A stretch of DNA of 64,000 nucleotides from Luzula sylvatica (taxonomy: Eukaryota; Streptophyta; Magnoliopsida; Poales; Juncaceae), in assembly GCA_946800325.1 (NCBI GenBank), contig OX326956.1, positions 23,410,356 to 23,474,355 on the forward strand. The letters run 5' to 3'. Every line of letters begins with the position of its first letter. The stretch's first letter is position 1. The translations under genes and the position numbers were made by a program. Positions 36,039 to 47,049 of this stretch are shown here, piece by piece. Below the pieces are notes generated by a model that saw only the letters and a program-made list of their open reading frames with translations, did no database searches and was not told where the DNA came from.

Positions 36039-38142
36039 ATGGAAGGTCAAACGCTTGCCCCTCCCAGCCGTCCTCGTGCTCCTGCGCCCTACGAAGACGA
36101 TCCACAACATACCGGTATCCGTACTGGTACTTAATTAAGCTCGCCATTGTCATTCATGATATTGTAGAATATGTAAATTAAGGTCGGTACAATCAATTTT
36201 GTGTAGCCATAGAAGGAGAAGAGAAGCACCATGATGATCAGAAACCTGCCGTGTTGACGAAAATGAAACAAAAAGTGAAGAGAATGAAGGAAAAGATCAC
36301 AGGGAAGAAGATTGATGATCATAGCCATGACCATGATCATGATCAGGACTCCGACTCCGAAGAAGAGGAGGAGGAAGAAGAGGAAGAAGGATTTAAGGCG
36401 GGTGACGGGCAACTCAATCACGAGGTTCACGGTGCACCAAGTATATCAACTAATTTTCTGTTTAATTTTATTGTACATACAAAATTATATCATTTTGAAA
36501 ATAAAAAAAACAGAGTTAATTTGTTCCTTGAAGGTCCTTCACCTTTTATTCACTTCATTTTTTTATTATGTTGGTAGCGTATCAAGTAGGCTCAGCCGCG
36601 AAACCCGTATCCAATAAGGTATCATTTGGGGACTCCACTGGTCCAACGGCGGAGGATCCAGCTGCCCCCCACTCTAGTAATCCACCTCCTAGAGGTACAG
36701 GTTTCGTTCCGTTACTTTTATCGTCTTGTTGGACTAATTTAGATCACATAATCACGGCTTCATTCATTTCAAATTAATGCAGAGGGAGAGGAAATAGGCA
36801 CGTCGCCCGTAATCAAGGAATTCGAGTCCATGAAAGTATCAGACCAACCCAAACCCGAGTCGGAGTCAGACCTGGTTGGCTCGACCGGTTCATCCGATCA
36901 GCAGAACAAGACATACACCGAGAAACTCGTACCAATCGCCACCGTGCCAGCTGACCAACCTAAACCCAAACCCGAGTCGGAGTCAGACCTGGTTCGCTCG
37001 ACCGGTTCATCCGATCAGCAGAACAAGACATACACCGAGAAACTCGTACCAATCGCCACCGTGCCAGCTGACCAACCCAAACCCGAGTCGGAGTCGGAGT
37101 CGGACCTGGTTGGCTCGACCGGTTCATCCGATCAGCAGAACAAGACATACACCGAGAAACTCGTACCAATCGCCACCGTGCCAGCTGACCAACCCAAACC
37201 CGAGTCGGAGTCGGAGTCGGACCTGGTTGGCTCGACCGGTTCATCCGATCAGCAGAACAAGACATACACCGAGAAACTCGTACCAATCGCCACCGAGCCA
37301 GCTGACCAACCCAAACCCGAGTCGGAGTCGGAGTCGAACCTGGTTGGCTCGACCGGTTCATCTGATCAGCAGAACAAGACATACACCGAGAAACTCGTAT
37401 CAATCGCCACCGTGCCAGCTGAATACGGTAAGCAAATGGCATCCACGATATACAACAAGATCTCTGGCATGATGCCTGAAAATCCCATGAGAAAGGAAAA
37501 TAATATGGAAACTAGTGGAGAGGCGAATCAAGATAAAGGGGTGTCGGTGACGGAATTTATATCCGAGAAGCTAAAGCCCGGCGAGGAGGACGAGGCTTTG
37601 AGCGAGGTTAAATTTCAATCAGTGTTTTTTTGTGAGAATAATATTCAAGAATAATAATATGATGTTGATTTTTTGAAGGTCATTTCGGGGGCGATGCAGA
37701 ATAAAAAAGAGGAGATGGCAGGGGCGAATGTGATGGCGGTCGGGGCACAGGCGAGAGATGGCGGTGTGGGAGCAGTCGAGAAGATTCGTGAGACCGTGAC
37801 CTCGGTTGTTGGCGGTGGTGGAAAACAATCTGATCCGAATCGAGCTAGTGACACGCAATCTAAAGGTAGGTTGTAAGATACGAGTTACTTGATTTAATAA
37901 CTTATTTTTCATATTTAGAAACTAGGCTGATTATTGAAAAAATTATGGAATGTTCCTAGAATAGTTTCAAATATGTCGACGACAAAATGGATCATATTCA
38001 GAAATTGAATAATGCGGAAGAAAAAATGTTAGAAACGAATAATATTCCGTGAATGCATTGTCCTGAGATTCACTGGTAATTGATTGATTACGTTTTGTAT
38101 TTTTCAGTCGACGACAAGTTCAACGAGAATAGCCCTAACTGA
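36039..38142 (+). CDS. LTI65: Low-temperature-induced 65 kDa / RD29B-like (CAP160) protein
   Basis: Six exons: 36039-36126, 36213-36440, 36578-36694, 36783-37606, 37679-37865 and 38108-38142. All are GT-AG with consistent phases, giving 492 residues. The order matches LTI65/RD29: a short N-terminal segment (MEGQTLAPPSRPRAPAPYED), a basic KMKQKVKRMKEKI patch followed by a His/Asp and poly-Glu run (residues ~50-90), repeats containing TYTEKL (CAP160-type motif), EYGKQMASTIYNKI, and the signature KGVSVTEFISEKLKPGEED with ALSEV-ISGAMQNKKEE. LTI65/RD29 proteins are hydrophilic, induced by ABA, cold and drought, and thought to protect cells in stress; no enzymatic activity is known. The C-terminus (VDDKFNENSPN) is short and the last exon small, so it is the least certain part. 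Confidence 0.85.
36842..37420 (+). repeat. Coding minisatellite of five 37-39-residue units in the LTI65-like gene
   Basis: Units are 36842-36952 (111 bp), then 36953-37069, 37070-37186, 37187-37303 and 37304-37420 (117 bp each). Each encodes DQPKPESES followed by DLVGSTGSSDQQNKTYTEKL and VPIATVPA with few changes. DNA identity between units is very high, so the array expanded recently, and every unit keeps frame. Confidence 0.95.
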
Positions 38143-39459
38143 GAAAACAGGAGAAGAATTTGGAGAGCCAAAGAATGTATGAAATTTTGTTGGCTTATTC
38201 TGTTTTCGTGTGTGTGTATGTGTGTTATATCATGTATTTGTTATACATGTGTTTATGTTTACGCTTATGTTTATATTTTCATGCTGTATTTGGGTTTTCT
38301 AATTTTCATGCTAAATAATATTTTGTAAAATTTTGGTTTTACAGAAAAATAAAAATTTCTTCGGTTCGTTGGTAATGTTCAAATTGAATGATCTGAATTC
38401 ATACTGAAATCCAATTTGATATCAAATTCGATACTGATTCAAAATTCGAATGACTCAAAATTCACAATAATGATTCGATTTTTTTGAGAACTGAATCGAA
38501 AATTCGGTTTAAATTGTGTTCGATTTTATTTGGATCGATTCGGTTTAAAATTTTGTATGCTCGATTTTCGATTCAGTTCTTTTTGTCTTCTACAAACCAA
38601 ATAAACTGGCCGACCGATTAAGTATTTGGATGACATACAACGTACAATATAAATGAACAGGGCACCAATAAATTTAGGGGCCCAGAGGTAAGATAATCAA
38701 GTCTTTGGACTAGGACATCAACAAATATAAATGAACTGACCGATAATTTGCACACGCTCTTTATGTTCGAGACCTTGTCAGCGGAGAATCAGCGAGTAAG
38801 GTCTGGTCCAGAAATAAGCCAATCAAGTTTTTGAATTAAGACACCAACAAATTTAAAGGCACCATAATAATATATTTATTTTGTACTTATGTTAACAAGT
38901 TATTTTTGTATAATTTTCAATAATTTCATTTTTTCTCTCTCAAGCAACACTAACCCACTCATGTTGAAAAAAACGAGCACTCTTCTCCGGACAAAATTTC
39001 GACGAAAATGAGTGTATTTTCTCTTTTATCATCTCAAGATTAATTTCTCTCTGTTATTTTAAAATTAGAATTGGAGAAAGTGAAACAAAATATAAAGAAG
39101 TTAAAAAAAAAAAAAAATTAGAAGATTAATTTTCTCAAATTAATACATCATACTCTCTTAATAATGTTTTCTTTCTCCAATTTAGCAAGAAATTTAATTT
39201 ATTTTGTTCATCGTTTAATTTGTCTTGATGACGTGGCAGTGTGACGTGGTAATTTTTAGATGATTGTATTGATGACGTGACAAAATTTAAATTATAAAAT
39301 TATACATACAATAACCAACAAATAAACCCAAACCCAATTTAATCAAACCCATTAAACCAAACCCAATAAAATTCTACATCCAATTAAACCCCTCTCTCTC
39401 ACCCAATTAAACCCCTCTCTCTTACCCAGGCCCCTCTCGCCATTATTCACTCTCGCCCA
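38143..39459. other. Intergenic DNA downstream of the LTI65-like gene
   Basis: The 3' untranslated region probably extends to about 38340. The region 38370-38600 has many ATTCGA/TTCGGTTT-type low-complexity motifs. The last 100 bp (CCCCTCTCTCTCACCCAATT) form a pyrimidine-rich, UTR-like stretch that resumes after the LINE at 42702. No gene was recognised. Confidence 0.35.
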
Positions 39460-42400
39460 AATTCGCAATTTGCTTTTTTTTTGAGAAAAATAGAGTAGGC
39501 TCACAAGTCCTACTTCTATTGTTATATTTATAAAAATTGTAATTATTTACATAATCATGCAACTAGAGAGGATATTTGCCCTACACTAGCTAAAAATCAC
39601 TAATCCTAAATACCCTCTTAACCTAATTGCATGATTAATACTTAATTTACAATATTTGCTTTCCATTAAAAATCAACAATTAAATTCTGCATTAAATCCA
39701 GTACCCCAAATCCTGTGCTTCTGCAGATTCTGGAAAGACTATCAGGCTTTTAAATTTGGGGTATCTCGGAATTTATTTCCCAACTCCTGGCAAGGCCGGT
39801 ACTCCAATTCTGTATCTCGGTACTTAGGGTTGTATAAAACCCCCATTCCCGTCTTCTCTCTCTTTTAGCCGCCAGATCACTTTACTCTTCTTCTACTTCC
39901 ATGAAACCCTAGATCGAACTTTTCTTCTTTAGTCGCCAGAACAAAACCCTAACTCTTTGAACTCGTTTAACTCCTCCAACGCTTGAAACTCTATCTCTGT
40001 TGCCTCATTTCTTCTCTCGCGAGTGGATTTATGAATCTGTTGAAGCTGTTTGTTTTGAACAGAGGGTGTTTGTGTGTTTTGAATCGATTGGATGAAAGAG
40101 AACTGATTGCTTGTAAATGAAGAGGTTTGCTCGCTTTGAATATGTTGATGTGAAGAAGGTTGTTCGGGTTCCATGAAGAGATCGTGACATCCATCAGAGA
40201 TTAGTTGTAAGATATGTCTCTCTTCTTCTCCTTCTATCTCTTTACTTGTATTTGCTCTCTCTTTCTCTTTACTTGTATTTACCATATTTCCATGTCTTTT
40301 CTGTTCGGTACTGAAACCGAATTGAAATCAAAACCCTGATTGAGCTCAGGATCTCTTTCTGTCAGATTTGTTCCTTCATGATTCCTCTTCTGTTGTACAG
40401 CTTGCATTTGATCTGCCTCATTTAGGTCTTCTTCTTCACCTTGTGCTGTGCCATTGTTTTGCATATCCAAATCTGTGATTTTTGCTGCATCATTAAAATT
40501 GTTAGTGTAGTAGTTATCTTCTTGCATCATTTCAACTGTATCATTTATATCAATTTCACTACTTATACTAGAATTTATTTCACTATTTGTGCTAGAATCT
40601 GAATTGGATTGATTTTGTTTATCATAATTATGTATATCATTGTAGACATATGATTTTAGTTTAGGATTCTTAATTAATTGATTTAATTTATATTCATATA
40701 CTATATAATCTACAATTTGCCAATCAGAAATTTTTTGATTTGTAAATGTTCTCCTGCATCTCTCAAGCCAAACATGATATATTATGAGACATATTAATGT
40801 TTTATATTCATTTTTTTCTTTTGTATTAAGTATTATTTTGATTGGATTTATGTGACTTGCATTGTTTATCCCCAATAAACCATGTGTTTTTGACCTTATA
40901 TTTTTAATGTAATCACAGTCTGAAATTAAATGCATTATATTTTCCTCAGCTTTATGACATAGGACACATCTATTGACTATATTCCATCCCCTTTTCTTTA
41001 AATTATCAATTGTAAGGACTTTATTTAACATAATTAACCAAATAAATAATTTAATTTTTAATTCTATTTTTAATTTCCAGATTTTTTGATATTATGCTTT
41101 AATGTACACACCATTTACTAATATTTTATATGTGCTTTTACAGGTGTATAACTGGCTGTTATTCCAAGACCATTTAAAAATATCTTTTTGGTGAGAGTTA
41201 AGATCAAGAGTATTGCAAAGCTGTTCCAATTGAACAAACTGATTGAAAGCAACATTAGAAAGAGGTATGTTAATTCCTAAGCTACTATATAAATTTTGCT
41301 CATTCATGTTTTTTAAAAAATATTTCAAAGTACCAATTTTATTTTCTGAAAAAGAATATAATTCAGAATATTTATAAAGTAATGGTTTCTCACACCATCT
41401 AGCTTTCCAAAAACTTGTTTTTAATCCATTGCCAATTATTATATTTAAGCTTTGATTAAAAAAATCTATATTTTTCATAACATCATTCCAAAAATAGGAG
41501 TAATTTTTATAATTTGTTTGATCCAAGTCATTATCTTTATTTGTGTGTATTAAGTTATACCATTCTAATTTCCCTTCTGCATTGTAGTATAACCACAACC
41601 ATTTAATTAATAAGACTTGATTAAATATGTGTAGATTAATTACACCTAATCCTCCTTTTTCTCTAGATTGACACACTATTTCCCAATCAACTAGGTTGTA
41701 TACAGTTTTTTTACTTCCTTTCCAAAAAAAGTTTTTTCTAATGTGGTCAATTTCCTTAATTACCCACTTTGGGAACTTAAATACATTAAAATAATAAATG
41801 GGCATGGAAGTCAAAACTGAATTCATTAAGACTAATCTTCCAGCCTTACTTAACATACTTCCTTTCCATCCATTTAACTTATTATTTATTTTTTCAATTA
41901 AGATTAAATAATCTTCTTTAGATGGTTTTTTAAAATGTAGAGGTAATCCTAAATATTTTATAGGTAATGTCCCAATTTGACAGTTTAATTCTTTTGAAAT
42001 GTTTTCCATATCCTCATTACCTATATTTAATCCTATAACCTCAGATTTGTTAACGTTCATTTTTAACCCTGATTCCTGACCAAATAAATTTAATATAAAT
42101 TTAACCCTTTTAATATTAGTTAATTCTGGTTTAAGGAATAATATAGAGTCATCAGCATAATAAAGACTTGTATATATATTTTTAATAGGTTTTTTTATAA
42201 ATTGCTTTTCACTTAAGTCCTCAATTAATTTAGATAATACATCCATAACTAATAAAAATAAATATGTAGATGTAGGATCACCTTGTCTTAAACCTCGTTT
42301 TAAGTGTATGTACTTACCAGGATTTCCATTTAATATAACCCTAGTAGAACCGTTTAGTATTGAGTTATTTATCCAGTTTATGAATTTTGGTCCAAATCCC

Positions 42401-42701
42401 CTTGATTTTAAAATTTTTAATAGGAATTCCCAAGACACACTATCAAAAGCTTTGTGAATATCAAGCTTTAATATTACTAAGGGTATTTTATTTTTATTTG
42501 CTATGCATAATATTTCTCTAGCATATACATAATTTTCAGCAATATTCCTCCCTTTTAGAAACCCAAGTTGATTTTTAGATATCATGAGATTAATATAAGG
42601 TGATAACCTATTAGTTAATATTTTTGAAAATAGTCTTTGAAAACTAGAAACTAAACTTATAGGTCTGAAATCTTTGGGCTCAATTAATTCGCAATTTGCT
42701 T
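39460..42701 (-). mobile_element. 5'-truncated non-LTR retrotransposon (LINE) with 16-bp target-site duplication
   Basis: AATTCGCAATTTGCTT occurs at 39460-39475 and again at 42686-42701. Inside the left copy the element ends in a T run on the plus strand (its poly(A) tail on the minus strand), and its RT frame begins abruptly inside the right copy, so the element is 39476-42685, truncated at the 5' end. Perfect duplication, poly(A) and 5' truncation are the hallmarks of target-primed reverse transcription. Removing it rejoins a pyrimidine-rich UTR-like sequence. Confidence 0.9.
40279..42685 (-). pseudogene. LINE ORF2: reverse transcriptase and zf-RVT domains, one internal stop
   Basis: The frame starts at the truncation point inside RT: DFRPISLVSSFQRLFSKILT, NQLGFLKGRN, LDIHKAFDSVSWEFL (catalytic Asp), GLRQGDPTSTYLFLLVMD, YYADDSILF (catalytic YADD) and IKYLGLPL. 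Next comes the RT-thumb and linker, and after 41092 a zf-RVT domain (RCVLCHKAEENIMHLISDCD). A single TAA at 41092-41094 separates RT from zf-RVT; both sides are in the same frame. The frame ends at 40279. A further acidic, Gln-rich frame (40285-39929), overlapping in another register, may be the original C-terminus. The endonuclease is absent because of truncation, so this copy is not autonomous. Confidence 0.85.
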
Positions 42702-43544
42702 CTCTCCTCTCTCTCTCTATCGCACCTCTTTCCTTCTGCTCCGAAGCCGTCCTGGCCAAGACCGTGAATTTCTCTACCTTCTCCTATCGCCAAAAATCAG
42801 CTCGCCAATTTCTCCTTGTTCGCCAGAGGAAGGTGATGCATATTCTCTTTCTATTCGTTTGTACTGAAAGCAACCACTTCCATGGACACTGTCATGGCAT
42901 TCACATTAGTCATCGACGGTACTGAAAGCGCCGACCTCGTTTTGGTCTTCGTTGAAGGCTGTTTAACGTGATTTAATTTATATTTGATACAAAATGAATG
43001 CTTTTGGAATTGCTTAGTATGATACGCGTCAAAGTCTTCTACAAATTGTGATTCGTGTCGAGGGAAGTATAACAAGTAGAAGTCATGTAATTTACAAAAA
43101 ATAAGTAATGGCCAAGAAACAAACGCCCTGAACCTGTTCGATGAAATTACTTCAAAATGCAAATTGTATTAAACAAAAAAACTGCACTTGTTCGATGAAT
43201 TGCAACTTGGCGAGTGAGTTAATTTGGATTCCACAAATTTAGGTTTATTCATAGTTAATTTGATAATAGTTTCCATTACTTGGCAAGCGAGTTATTACTA
43301 TTATTTAAACCTCCATTGAATAATGTTGAATTATCGAGTAACTTGGGACTCATTACAAAGACACTAATTAGTCATGAAATTCACAATATCAATAGCATAC
43401 AAGTTACAACCAAAAGGACCCATCACCAATTAAATAACTTTTAAACATAGATTTAATCATTCTATATATGGAGTAGAACAAAAAAAAAACGGAAATTATT
43501 TTGACGTGTAGGATCCAAGAATCATACAAGCACATAGTAGTAGA
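42702..43544. other. UTR-like pyrimidine-rich DNA, then AT-rich DNA; no gene confirmed
   Basis: 42702-42840 (CTCTCCTCTCTCTCTCTATC and GCTCCGAAGCCGTCCTGGCC) reads like a plant 5' leader continuous with 39390-39459 before the LINE inserted. No following exon could be recognised. 42850-43540 shows only frames without domains. Confidence 0.35.
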
Positions 43545-43905
43545 CTAAGTCCAGGTCTGGAAGGAGGGAGATAAGCATTCTTCCAGTATTTCGACCAAAC
43601 TCGGGTTTTCCAATGCAGCCGCGACGCGCTCTTTGTCATTTAATTGTTTATTTACTGCAATTAAATTCAAAGACTTAATTTAACTGTCTATAACAAGAGA
43701 AATTGAATATTTGAATCAAGATAACTTACTCGAAACTTCGGTTGCATGTGAACCGGGTGCTACTCAAGCCTCGATTATTCTTCGATGTGTTCTCAATGGT
43801 CGTACCTTGAAACGAGAAGGTAGACTCCGCATTAACTTGACTCTCAAGCAAAGCCCTATGATTGTCGCCATGCTGCAATGCTCCACCGTCGGGGTAAAAG
43901 TCACC
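43545..43905 (-). pseudogene. AE7: AE7/MIP18-like gene remnant (last two exons)
   Basis: On the minus strand the first piece (43905-43730) reads [20 protein letters not shown], then [14 protein letters not shown], a disordered stretch ending in TGA, and VAPGSHATEVS. A good donor (GTAAGT) and acceptor (TTGCAG at 43655-43657) join it in phase to [18 protein letters not shown], then [15 protein letters not shown] and a stop at 43545. This is the C-terminal half of the plant AE7 (MIP18, DUF59) family, which acts in the cytosolic iron-sulfur assembly targeting complex. About 35 bp of foreign or scrambled sequence between FKV and VAPGS introduces a stop, and the upstream exons are absent, so it is a truncated pseudogene. 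Confidence 0.8.
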
Positions 43906-44374
43906 CTTTATATCAAAACGAGTAAAACAAGCAAAGCCCTATTAATAACAGAATTTTATAAATCCATAAACATAGTTTAAATTTAAAAAAAAAAAACAAA
44001 GTAAAAATTACACAAATAAAATACATAATACACAAATGATTTATAATAAAAAATTTATAAATTACAAATAATAATTTATAATTGCAAAACAGAGAAAATA
44101 AGAAAACATATTAAAAAAAATCTGAGAAAAAAATAAAATGAATAATAAAATCATAACCAGTCAAAAAACAGTCGACAATTTATTTTGAAAAAGAACGAGT
44201 TAAAAACAGTCTAAATAGACCGTTAAAAAAGGAATTAAAATAACCATAATCCAGACAGCAACAAAATTAAAAAATTCTAAATTTTTTTTTGAAAAATTCA
44301 ATTAAAAAAAAGCAGTAAGCAAGTATTTTTAAAAAAACAAAAATAATTAAATCCTGAAAACAGTTAAATTAAGG
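43906..44374. other. A-rich DNA, no gene seen
   Basis: Very A-rich stretch with no coding signal. It separates the AE7 remnant from the NLR fragment and gives no sign of the missing AE7 exons or of NLR NB-ARC sequence. Confidence 0.4.
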
Positions 44375-45307
44375 AACTTGTTTGGACAAGGGATCCCCTT
44401 ACGCAATGGCACAAATGCCGTTCACAGACCGAAGAAATGGTTTTAGAAAAATTGAAGCCAAACTCTCATATTAAGATGCTTGATATGGTTGGTTACAGTG
44501 GTGATCGATTTCCTTGTTGGCTAGAATCTGAATATTTATCTTGTCTACATACTATCCACCTCTCTGATTCGAACAAATGCACCAATCTCCCATCTCTTGG
44601 GCAGTTGCCTTTACTAAGAGATTTATGCATCGATGGAATGGATGGTATTCGGTCGGTCGATTGCAATTTTTGCGGAAATAATCCATACCATTTTCGTTCT
44701 CTAAAGAAGCTATGCTTCAAGAACATGCGTAATTTGGAGAACTGGTCTGGGGATGAAAATTGTGAACTACCATGTGTCGATGAGCTAGTTTTAAGGGGCT
44801 GCGAAAACTTACAAGGTCTAAACCATAATTTACCATCCTTAACAAAATTGAACATAAAAGTATCGCCTAAATTAATGGAATTACTGAGATACCAATCACT
44901 CGAGTACTTGGAGATAAATGAAAGTGGTGAGTGGATTTGAACCTCATTACCTCTCTTTTTTAACCTTGTTTCCTTGACTCTTATTGAACTACCCTCGAAA
45001 ATGTTACGCTCTCATATTACACCAAATGAACTGTATTCTTTGCGGTTCCTTGAAATTAGCTATTGTAATAATCTCGTAAAGATCTCTGATGATTGGAGCC
45101 CTAGGGGCTTAATCCATCTTTCTATCAAGCATTGCACGAAACTACAAAAGCTACCGAAAGGAATGAAGGACCTTAAAACACTCGACGATTTGGTAATACA
45201 AGATTGCAATGGGCTCGCGGACTTACCTGAACTTGTAAACCTGATGTCATTGACAAGGTTGGAGATTTCAGGTTGCCACGCAATTGAGTTTTTGCCGAGT
45301 GAAGGTT

Positions 45308-45618
45308 TGTAACGATTCGACCTCGAATCGTTACTCAAACGACCTCAAATTAGGATAAAATGAAATAATGATACAAACTTTAAATGAATTCGAATTCGAT
45401 TCATCAAAGTATAAAGAAACAATGTCTCGAGTTCTTACCCGAAGAAACAATTACATCAATAATATGTTCTAATTCTCTCTCTTCTCCCTATTTGTAATGC
45501 GACAAAGTTATAAAAGAAAATATTAACTAGACATGGGTGCACCTCGTGAACCGAAAGTGAATTTGCAATTAAACCCCTCATTTATTCTTAATAACCCGTA
45601 TACCCTCGGGTCATGACA
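45308..45618 (+). mobile_element. Solo LTR with 5-bp target-site duplication (copy in unit 1)
   Basis: Starts TGTAACGATTCGACCTCGAA and ends CGGGTCATGACA, 311 bp, flanked on both sides by AGGTT (45303-45307 and 45619-45623). The left end contains a perfect inverted repeat, GTAACGATTCGA and TCGAATCGTTAC around CC. TG...CA ends with a 5-bp duplication mark a solo LTR. It interrupts an LRR codon: removing it restores GAA GGT TAT CCG CAG. Confidence 0.85.
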
Positions 45619-46416
45619 AGGTTATCCGCAGGGCCTTGACTTCTTGAGTATTAATGATTGTCCAAAGCTAACCGACCAATTTGAGGATATGAGAAGCCCA
45701 AATCGAGCCAAGATTGTGAATATATTTTCTGTCTGGATTGATGGAAGCAACATTTCTTCATCTATTGAACACCAAGGTATGTTTATTCCTATTTGATAAA
45801 AAATAGATCTATGTAATTTTTTTTGTCTTGAAGGCTCGTAATTTGGAGAACTGGTCTGGGGATGAAAATTGTGAACTACCATGTGTCGATGAGCTAGTTC
45901 TAAGGGGCTGCGAAAACTTACAAGGTCTAAACCATAATTTACCATCCTTAACAAAATTGAACATAAAAGTATCGCCTAAATTAATGGAATTACTGAGATA
46001 CCAATCACTCGAGTACTTGGAGATAAATGAAAGTGGTGAGTGGATTTGGACCTCATTACCTCTCCTTTTTAACCTTGTTTCCTTGACTCTTATTGAACTA
46101 CCCTCGAAAATGTTACGCTCTCATATTACACCAAATGAACTGTATTCTTTGCGGTTCCTTGAAATTAGCTATTGTAATAATCTCGTAAAGATCTCTGATG
46201 ATTGGAGCCCTAGGGGCTTAATCCATCTTTCTATCAAGCATTGCACGAAACTACAAAAGCTACCGAAAGGAATGAAGGACCTTAAAACACTCGAGGATTT
46301 GGTAATACAAGATTGCAATGGGCTCGCGGACTTACCTGAACTTGTAAACCTGATGTCATTGACAAGGTTGGAGATTTCAGGTTGCCACGCAATTGAGTTT
46401 TTGCCGAGTGAAGGTT

Positions 46417-46727
46417 TGTAACGATTCGACCTCGAATCGTTACTCAAACGACCTCAAATTAGGATAAAATGAAATAATGATACAAACTTTAAATGAATTC
46501 GAATTCGATTCATCAAAGTATAAAGAGACAATGTCTCGAGTTCTTACCCGAAGAAACAATTACATCAATAATATGTTCTAATTCTCTCTCTTCTCCCTAT
46601 TTATAATGCGACAAAGTTATAAAAGAAAATATTAACTAGACATGGGTGCACCTCGTGAACCGAAAGTGAATTTGCAATTAAACCCCTCATTTATTCTTAA
46701 TAACCCGTATACCCTCGGGTCATGACA
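46417..46727 (+). mobile_element. Solo LTR with 5-bp target-site duplication (copy in unit 2)
   Basis: Second copy of the same 311-bp solo LTR, again between AGGTT repeats (46412-46416 and 46728-46732). It is almost identical to the copy at 45308 because it was carried by the tandem duplication and did not insert separately. Confidence 0.85.
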
Positions 46728-47049
46728 AGGTTATCCGCAGGGTCTTGACTTCTTGAGTATTAATGATTGTCCAAAGCTAACCGACCAATTTGAGGATATG
46801 AGAAGCCCAAATCGAGCCAAGATTGTGAATATATTTTCTGTCTGGATTGATGGAAGCAACATTTCTTCATCTATTGAACACCAAGGTATGTTTATTCCTA
46901 TTTGATAAAAAATAGATCTATGTAATTTTTTTTGTCTTGAAGGCTCATAATTTACATGTTTCTTTTCTTTTTGTCTCTCTAGGAGAAAGTTCAAGAAGTG
47001 ATGCGTATGAATGAGATTATCCGGGCCAAGTCTAAGGAGAGAAAACAAA

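Larger units (their letters stand above)
44729..46946 (+). repeat. Tandem duplication, 1109-bp unit, in the NLR fragment
   Basis: Unit 1 is about 44729-45837 and unit 2 about 45838-46946. They differ at only a handful of positions. The junction shares a short TAATTT with the sequence after unit 2 (CTCATAATTT), consistent with a microhomology- or unequal-exchange event. Both copies contain the same solo LTR at the same place, so the duplication came after that insertion. Confidence 0.9.
44375..47014 (+). pseudogene. NLR 3' fragment (LRR region) with internal duplication
   Basis: Only the LRR half of a CC-NLR is present, starting near ELVWTRDPL (44378), then VLEKLKPNSHIKMLDMVGYS, LPSLGQLPLLRDLCIDGM, NCELPCVDELVLRGCENLQG and RGLIHLSIKHCTKLQKLPKG. 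It is clearly paralogous to the NLR at 60.7-63.8 kb (compare CELPCLIELVLKDCPNLEN). The first LRR copy has TGA in GEWI-stop-TS near 44938, where the second copy has TGG. Each copy is split by a solo LTR. After it the frame resumes (PQGLDFLSINDCPKLTDQFE), a donor follows at 46886, and a short last exon (46983-47014, ESSRSDAYE) mirrors that of the intact paralogue. It has no NB-ARC and cannot act as a receptor. Confidence 0.85.

Noticed and set aside
36960..37472. 160-codon minus and 198-codon plus frames across the LTI65 repeats
   Set aside because: They are shadow frames of the 117-bp coding repeat. The real frame is set by the flanking LTI65 motifs and splice phases.
43711..43980. 89-codon plus-strand frame
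   Set aside because: It is antisense to the AE7-like exon, which has conserved protein sequence on the minus strand.
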